Assembly (NCBI RefSeq): GCF_002583555.1
Contig: NZ_BEGX01000069.1
Coordinates: forward strand, 62,001-126,000
Direction of reading: 5' to 3'
Source: Pseudonocardia sp. N23
GTDB lineage: Bacteria > Actinomycetota > Actinomycetes > Mycobacteriales > Pseudonocardiaceae
Length of the DNA stretch: 64,000 nucleotides
Shown here in pieces: positions 60,306-64,000 of this stretch. Both the position numbers and the translations under genes were made by a program. Within the stretch, counting starts at the first letter, position 1, and each line of letters begins with the position of its first letter. Under the pieces are notes generated by a model. The model was not told the origin of the DNA. It saw only the letters and a list, made by a program, of their open reading frames with translations, and ran no database searches.

Positions 60306-61621
60306 CCTCCAGGTTCATCGCGCCGGTCGCGCTGACCTGCGACGCGGACTGCACAGTGGTGCGCGACGCCGTCGTCGATGTGGCGTCCGACGGGCGCATC
60401 GCCTGGGTGGGACCGGCCGCACAGGCACCCGCCTCCGATGCGCCGGTCCGGGCGGTGCCCGGGCTGCTGATGCCCGGGCTCGTCAACACCCACTGCCACA
60501 CCCCGATGACGGTGCTGCGCGGCATGGGCGGCGACCTGCCGTTGATGGAGTGGCTGGTCGGCGTGATGTGGCCGGCCGAGGCGCTGCTCGACGGCGACGA
60601 CGTCCGCGTCGGGATGGTCGCGGGCGGCGTCGAGCTGCTGCGCACCGGCTGCACCACCAGCGCCGAGATGTACTTCTTCACCGACGCCGTCGTCGACGCG
60701 GTCCTGGCCGTCGGGACGCGGGCGGTCGTGACACCGGGGATCATCGCGGCGCCCGGCTGGGACCGGCTGGGCACCTGGGAACAGATGCGCGACGACGTGT
60801 CCGCCCGTATCGACGCCCACGGCCTGCGCTTCGGGCCCGGCGAGCGGATCGAGCTGGGCTACGGACCGCACGCCGCGTACACGCTGCCCGCCGAGGCGCT
60901 GCGCTCGGTCGCCGAGCATGCGGCGCAACGGGATGCGCTCGTCCACATCCACGTCGCCGAGTCGGCGCAGGAGGACGCGCACGTCCGCGAGGAGTTCGGG
61001 TCGGTGCCGGCGCTGCTGGAGTCGTCGGGGCTGCTCGCGGGCCGGCTGCTGGCCGCGCACGCGGTCCAGCTCTCCGACGACGACGTCGCGCTCCTGGGCC
61101 GCCGTGGCGCGGGCGTCGCGCACTGCCCGGGGTCCAACGGGAAGCTCGCCGCGGGGGTCGCCCGGGTCCCGGCGTTGCGCGCGGCGGGGGCGCGCGTCGG
61201 CCTCGGAACCGACGGCCCCGCCTCCGGCGACGATCTCGACCTCTGGCACCAGGCCCGGCTCGCGGGCCTGCTCGCCCGGCTCGGGACCGGCGACGCCGCC
61301 GCGCTCACGGCCGCCGACCTGCTGCTGCTCGCGACGCGTGACGGTGCGACGGCCCTGGGCCGCGACGACATCGGGGTGATCGAGGCAGGCCGTTGGGCCG
61401 ATCTCGTGCACGTCGACCTGGAGGACCCGGCATTCGTCGACCCGGACGACGACGCGCAGCTGCTGTCGAACCTCGTCTGGGCGGGGGGCGCGCGGGCAGT
61501 GCGGGACGTGTGGGTGGCCGGCGAGCAGGTGCTCCAGTCCGGTGAACCGACACGTGTCGACGCGGGCGAGACACTGGCCGCGGCCAGGGCCGTCGCACGG
61601 CGGTTGCACGCCACGGTCTGA
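60302..61621 (+). CDS. Amidohydrolase family protein (TrzN/MtaD-like deaminase)
   Basis: A 439-residue protein from a GTG at 60302 overlapping the NYN stop (GTGA). Metal ligands are LMPGLVNTHCHTPMTVLRGM (HxH, near 57-76), HVAESAQEDAHVREEF with His near 218, and VGLGTDGPASGDDLDLWHQA with Asp near 300. This is the subclass III amidohydrolase pattern of MTA/SAH deaminases and TrzN-like hydrolases. The exact nucleobase substrate is not predictable. It may be co-expressed with the NYN protein, perhaps in nucleotide or RNA turnover. Confidence 0.88.
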   Translation: MTSRFIAPVALTCDADCTVVRDAVVDVASDGRIAWVGPAAQAPASDAPVRAVPGLLMPGLVNTHCHTPMTVLRGMGGDLPLMEWLVGVMWPAEALLDGDDVRVGMVAGGVELLRTGCTTSAEMYFFTDAVVDAVLAVGTRAVVTPGIIAAPGWDRLGTWEQMRDDVSARIDAHGLRFGPGERIELGYGPHAAYTLPAEALRSVAEHAAQRDALVHIHVAESAQEDAHVREEFGSVPALLESSGLLAGRLLAAHAVQLSDDDVALLGRRGAGVAHCPGSNGKLAAGVARVPALRAAGARVGLGTDGPASGDDLDLWHQARLAGLLARLGTGDAAALTAADLLLLATRDGATALGRDDIGVIEAGRWADLVHVDLEDPAFVDPDDDAQLLSNLVWAGGARAVRDVWVAGEQVLQSGEPTRVDAGETLAAARAVARRLHATV

Positions 61622-61665
61622 GCAGTCCGGCGCCGCAGGACCGGCAGGCCCGGAACGCGCGAAAG

Positions 61666-61716
61666 CCGGGTACCCGTGACGACCGGGTCTCCCCTCCGGT
61701 CCTCACGGGCACCCGG
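61666..61716 (+). terminator. Terminator after the amidohydrolase gene
   Basis: Arms CCGGGTACCCGTGA and TCACGGGCACCCGG (one mismatch) enclose a second stem GACCGG/CCGGTC. It lies about 45 bases after the stop. Confidence 0.85.
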
Positions 61717-61810
61717 CCCGCGTCGTGCAAGGTGACCCACTCCCCAGCAGATCACCGTTCCCCTCCCGGCGGCCGCGGCTCTGCCCGTCAGCCGCCCTGG
61801 AGGGTCACAC

Positions 61811-62272
61811 TCACCAGCCCATCGCCACGCCCGCGCGCATGGCTGCCTCATAGCGGCTGTGCCGGCCGCCGTCGCTGCGGCGACGTTCGGCGCGACGCTC
61901 CTGGCGGCGCTCGGCGCGGTCCTCCAGCGCGTGGGCGCCGTGCCGGCCGGTGCGCGGTGGCGTCGCGGGCGGGCTCGGCGTGAAGGCCTGCGCCGGGATG
62001 GGCGCGGTCAGCGGGTCGCGACGGAACTCGGTCAGCAGGTCGGCGTCGCGGGTGCGGCGGGTCCGGCGTGCCGGGCGGGCGGGTCGCTCGGCGGCGGGCT
62101 CGTGCTGGCGGCTGCGCCATCCACCGGCGGTGAGCGAGTGGAAGATCGGCGTCTCCGCCGCGATCTCGGTCCGACTGGCGTGACGCCCCGGGAACGGACC
62201 GCTGTCCTCCACGCCGAGCATCACGCGGCGCCGTGCGACGACCGCAGCGACGCCTCTCATCTGATCCGTCAC
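61811..62272 (-). CDS. Hypothetical 153-residue basic protein
   Basis: A GTG at 62272 with GGAGG 5 bases before it. The product opens with a positively charged stretch (MRGVAAVVARRRVMLGV), has a conserved-looking motif AAETPIFHSLTAGGWRSRQH, and then a long Arg/Pro/Ala region (ERRQERRAERRRSDGGRH). Composition suggests a disordered, nucleic-acid-binding protein; there are no membrane helices. No family is recognised. It is convergent with the amidohydrolase gene. Confidence 0.55.
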   Translation of the reverse strand: MTDQMRGVAAVVARRRVMLGVEDSGPFPGRHASRTEIAAETPIFHSLTAGGWRSRQHEPAAERPARPARRTRRTRDADLLTEFRRDPLTAPIPAQAFTPSPPATPPRTGRHGAHALEDRAERRQERRAERRRSDGGRHSRYEAAMRAGVAMGW

Positions 62273-63159
62273 GCCCACCTCCGATGTCCACTTCCCTGCG
62301 ATGTGCGCCACACAGCCGGTCCGTCCGAGCAGACGCGGCGGGTACGGCCGTTCGGCGCACTCTGACACCCACAACGGGGACACACGCCCGTGGAAACGGG
62401 CTCGGAGCCGTCGTTACCGGGTTTCAGGCCGATTTCGCTCGTTAGAGTGGCGTAGCCGAGATGATCACACTCTGTCGAGTTGCCGGTCACTGCATGCGGC
62501 GACCAGTTCGGTACCGCACGTCATCCTGAGGTCCGCGAACGCTGTTCGACTCGAACCCAGAGGTCCTGCGAGCCGGGTACCCGGGGGGGTCGTGTGTCGG
62601 TCGGCACACCCGTCGCGAGCGCGCCGACACGGCCGGTACCAGGGGTGGGACCGGTCGTCGCACGCTCGGCTCCGACATCGGGTCGCGGGTGTCGGCGCGG
62701 GACAACTACGCATGTCAGGGCTGCACCGGACCTCTGGACGTGGTTGCCGGCCGGCGTGTCGCCGCCCCGTTCCGGCCGCTTGCGGCCGTACGGTCGACGT
62801 CGGAACCGGTCGTCACGGGCCCCTTCGCCGAATGTCCGTTTTAACTCCACGTGATCGGGTTTTCCACTGATGGAGCATCGACCTCCCGAACAGACGTCAA
62901 CTACACGGGTGTAATTCGGCGCTGCGTCCCCGATCGGTGGGCGTCGCTGCTCCGGAGCGGCGACCGACAATCCCGACCGGCGCAGCCTGCGAGACGTCCG
63001 GCGGGGCCGTGAGCCGGCGGCCGCGACGACACTCCGGGCCCGTGCGCGACCGCCCGTCCCCGTCGACCCACCGGCCGCCGTTCCGGTGCGGACCACGGGG
63101 CGACGCCGTGCCGGGACTCTCGACCCGCACCGCACCCACCCCGGGGATACGGTCGCCCC
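62273..63159. other. 887-base gap with no gene
   Basis: The longest empty stretch of the window. Open frames here are short, basic and inconsistent in codon use. No hairpin or direct repeat stands out. A lower-GC part (62430-62530) could be promoter-like for either flank. Confidence 0.4.
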
Positions 63160-64000
63160 ATGAGTGACGACGAGGCGCGATCAGGACCCGCCGGTCGCGC
63201 GGACCCGCAGCCGCAGACCGGCGAGCGGGGTGCCGGCGGCGAGGACCCCGACGCCGCCGAGGGCGCGCGGACGCTCACCGGCAGGGCGGCCGACGACGGA
63301 CGGCCCGAGACGCTGCCCGTGGACGCACCCCGCGCCGAGCCCGGGCCCGAGGCGATGCCGCCGGCGCCCAACCGCGACACCGGCCCGCGGGGCAGCGACC
63401 TCATCCCCACGCCGCTGCGGGTGACGTCGGAGGTGTGCGCGCGTGTACTCATCATCGCCGCAGCGTTCGGCCTGCTCGTCTTCCTCATCATCGAGCTGCG
63501 GATCGTCGTCGTCCCCGTGGCCATCGCCCTGCTCCTCGCGGCGCTGCTCGCGCCGGTCGTGCACTGGCTGGTCGACCGCAAGGTGCCGCGTGGGCCGGCG
63601 ACGCTGCTCGTCCTCATCGGCGGGATCGCACTGCTCGGCGGGCTGCTCTCGTTCGTCATCAACACGTTCATCGCGGGCTTCCCCGACCTGCAGCGGCAGT
63701 TGAGCGCCAGCTTCCAATCCATCCAGCAGCTGCTCGCGGGCCCACCGTTCCGCATCCCGACGTCGCAGTTCGACGACCTGCCCGGCCAGATCGAGCAGGC
63801 GATCCGCAACAACGTCGACGCCCTCACCTCGGGGGCGCTGAGCACCGCGCTCACCGTCACCGAGATCGCGGCCGGCCTCGCCCTCGCGCTGTTCTCCCTG
63901 ATCTTCTTCCTCTACGACGGCCCCCGGATCTGGCGCTTCCTGCTGAAGGGCACACCACCGGCCCGTCGGGAGCGGGTCGACGTCGCCGGACGCCGGGCGT
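63160..64000 (+). CDS. AI-2E family transporter (3' end outside window)
   Basis: Starts at an ATG at 63160 and runs off the window at residue 280. Residues 1-85 are a Pro/Asp/Glu-rich cytoplasmic leader. Then come helices (VLIIAAAFGLLVFLIIELRI, VVPVAIALLLAALLAPVVHW, LVLIGGIALLGGLLSFVINT), a loop with IEQAIRNNVDALTSGALSTA, and further helices (EIAAGLALALFSLIFFLYDG). This is the AI-2E/PerM transporter family. The substrate is unknown; despite the name, few transport autoinducer-2. Confidence 0.85.
   Translation, partial: MSDDEARSGPAGRADPQPQTGERGAGGEDPDAAEGARTLTGRAADDGRPETLPVDAPRAEPGPEAMPPAPNRDTGPRGSDLIPTPLRVTSEVCARVLIIAAAFGLLVFLIIELRIVVVPVAIALLLAALLAPVVHWLVDRKVPRGPATLLVLIGGIALLGGLLSFVINTFIAGFPDLQRQLSASFQSIQQLLAGPPFRIPTSQFDDLPGQIEQAIRNNVDALTSGALSTALTVTEIAAGLALALFSLIFFLYDGPRIWRFLLKGTPPARRERVDVAGRRA

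Noticed and set aside
58235-61609. 1124-residue minus-strand frame
   Set aside because: It runs antisense through the iron ATPase, NYN and amidohydrolase genes and has Arg/Asp/Gly composition without domains.
62540-62590. tRNA-like stretch with TTCGACTCGAACCC
   Set aside because: The TTCGA-like T-loop appears, but no acceptor stem or anticodon arm could be paired around it.

Overview
The window reads as chromosome from a very high-GC actinobacterium, most likely Pseudonocardiaceae and Pseudonocardia-like. The grounds are strong G/C in third codon positions, frequent GTG starts, many ATGA/GTGA overlaps, and a gene set shared with mycobacteria and their relatives: IniB/IniA/IniC-like proteins, a FadE5-type acyl-CoA dehydrogenase, a DUF3558 lipoprotein, BkdABC, GTP-dependent PEP carboxykinase and an MT0933-type antitoxin. 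The assignment rests on protein character and remembered families, not on a database search. No rRNA, tRNA or CRISPR array was seen.

1-16 kb. The left edge carries two minus-strand membrane transporters (the first cut by the window edge) and a small membrane protein. Next comes the most distinctive locus, an iniBAC-like cell-envelope stress island. It has a divergently transcribed Hsp70 with a membrane anchor and a proline-rich tail, two tandem IniB-like acidic repeat proteins, a strong hairpin, and two overlapping dynamin-like GTPases (IniA, IniC). A lower-GC patch follows, with a DUF3558 lipoprotein, its small partner and a decayed copy of that partner. Then come a large ATPase/LuxR regulator (a candidate IniR) and a Tat-exported amidase.

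16-34 kb. This stretch has a FadE5-like acyl-CoA dehydrogenase with several TTACC/GGTAA half-sites upstream, a twin-CBS protein, a VanW protein with a very long disordered N-terminus, a stand-alone GroES-like protein and an orphan ATPase. A SIMPL protein, an Rv1733c-like membrane protein and FxsA follow, then the branched-chain 2-oxoacid dehydrogenase operon bkdABC. An MT0933-type antitoxin, a decapitated amino-acid ABC ATPase relic, an AhpD-like protein and a 632-residue protein of unknown function complete the region.

34-48 kb. A sodium:solute symporter with its DUF3311 partner and pckG suggest use of carboxylates for gluconeogenesis. Two divergent regulator pairs each have a clear palindrome between the genes (hydrolase/WYL regulator; DHA2 efflux pump/TetR). 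A TldD/TldE metalloprotease pair follows, then two translationally overlapping proteins of unknown function and a non-coding stretch with a repeat family.

48-64 kb. This holds a DUF2339 membrane protein with a Gln/Gly repeat tail, TrmB, a stand-alone bacterial nitric oxide synthase oxygenase, a PaaI-type thioesterase, an OsmC-like protein and a two-component system. The latter is divergent from a ferric-iron ABC transporter (binding protein, fused permease, ATPase) across an IdeR/DtxR-like iron box. An NYN-domain protein overlapping an amidohydrolase, a small unknown protein, an 890-base gap and the start of an AI-2E family transporter close the window.
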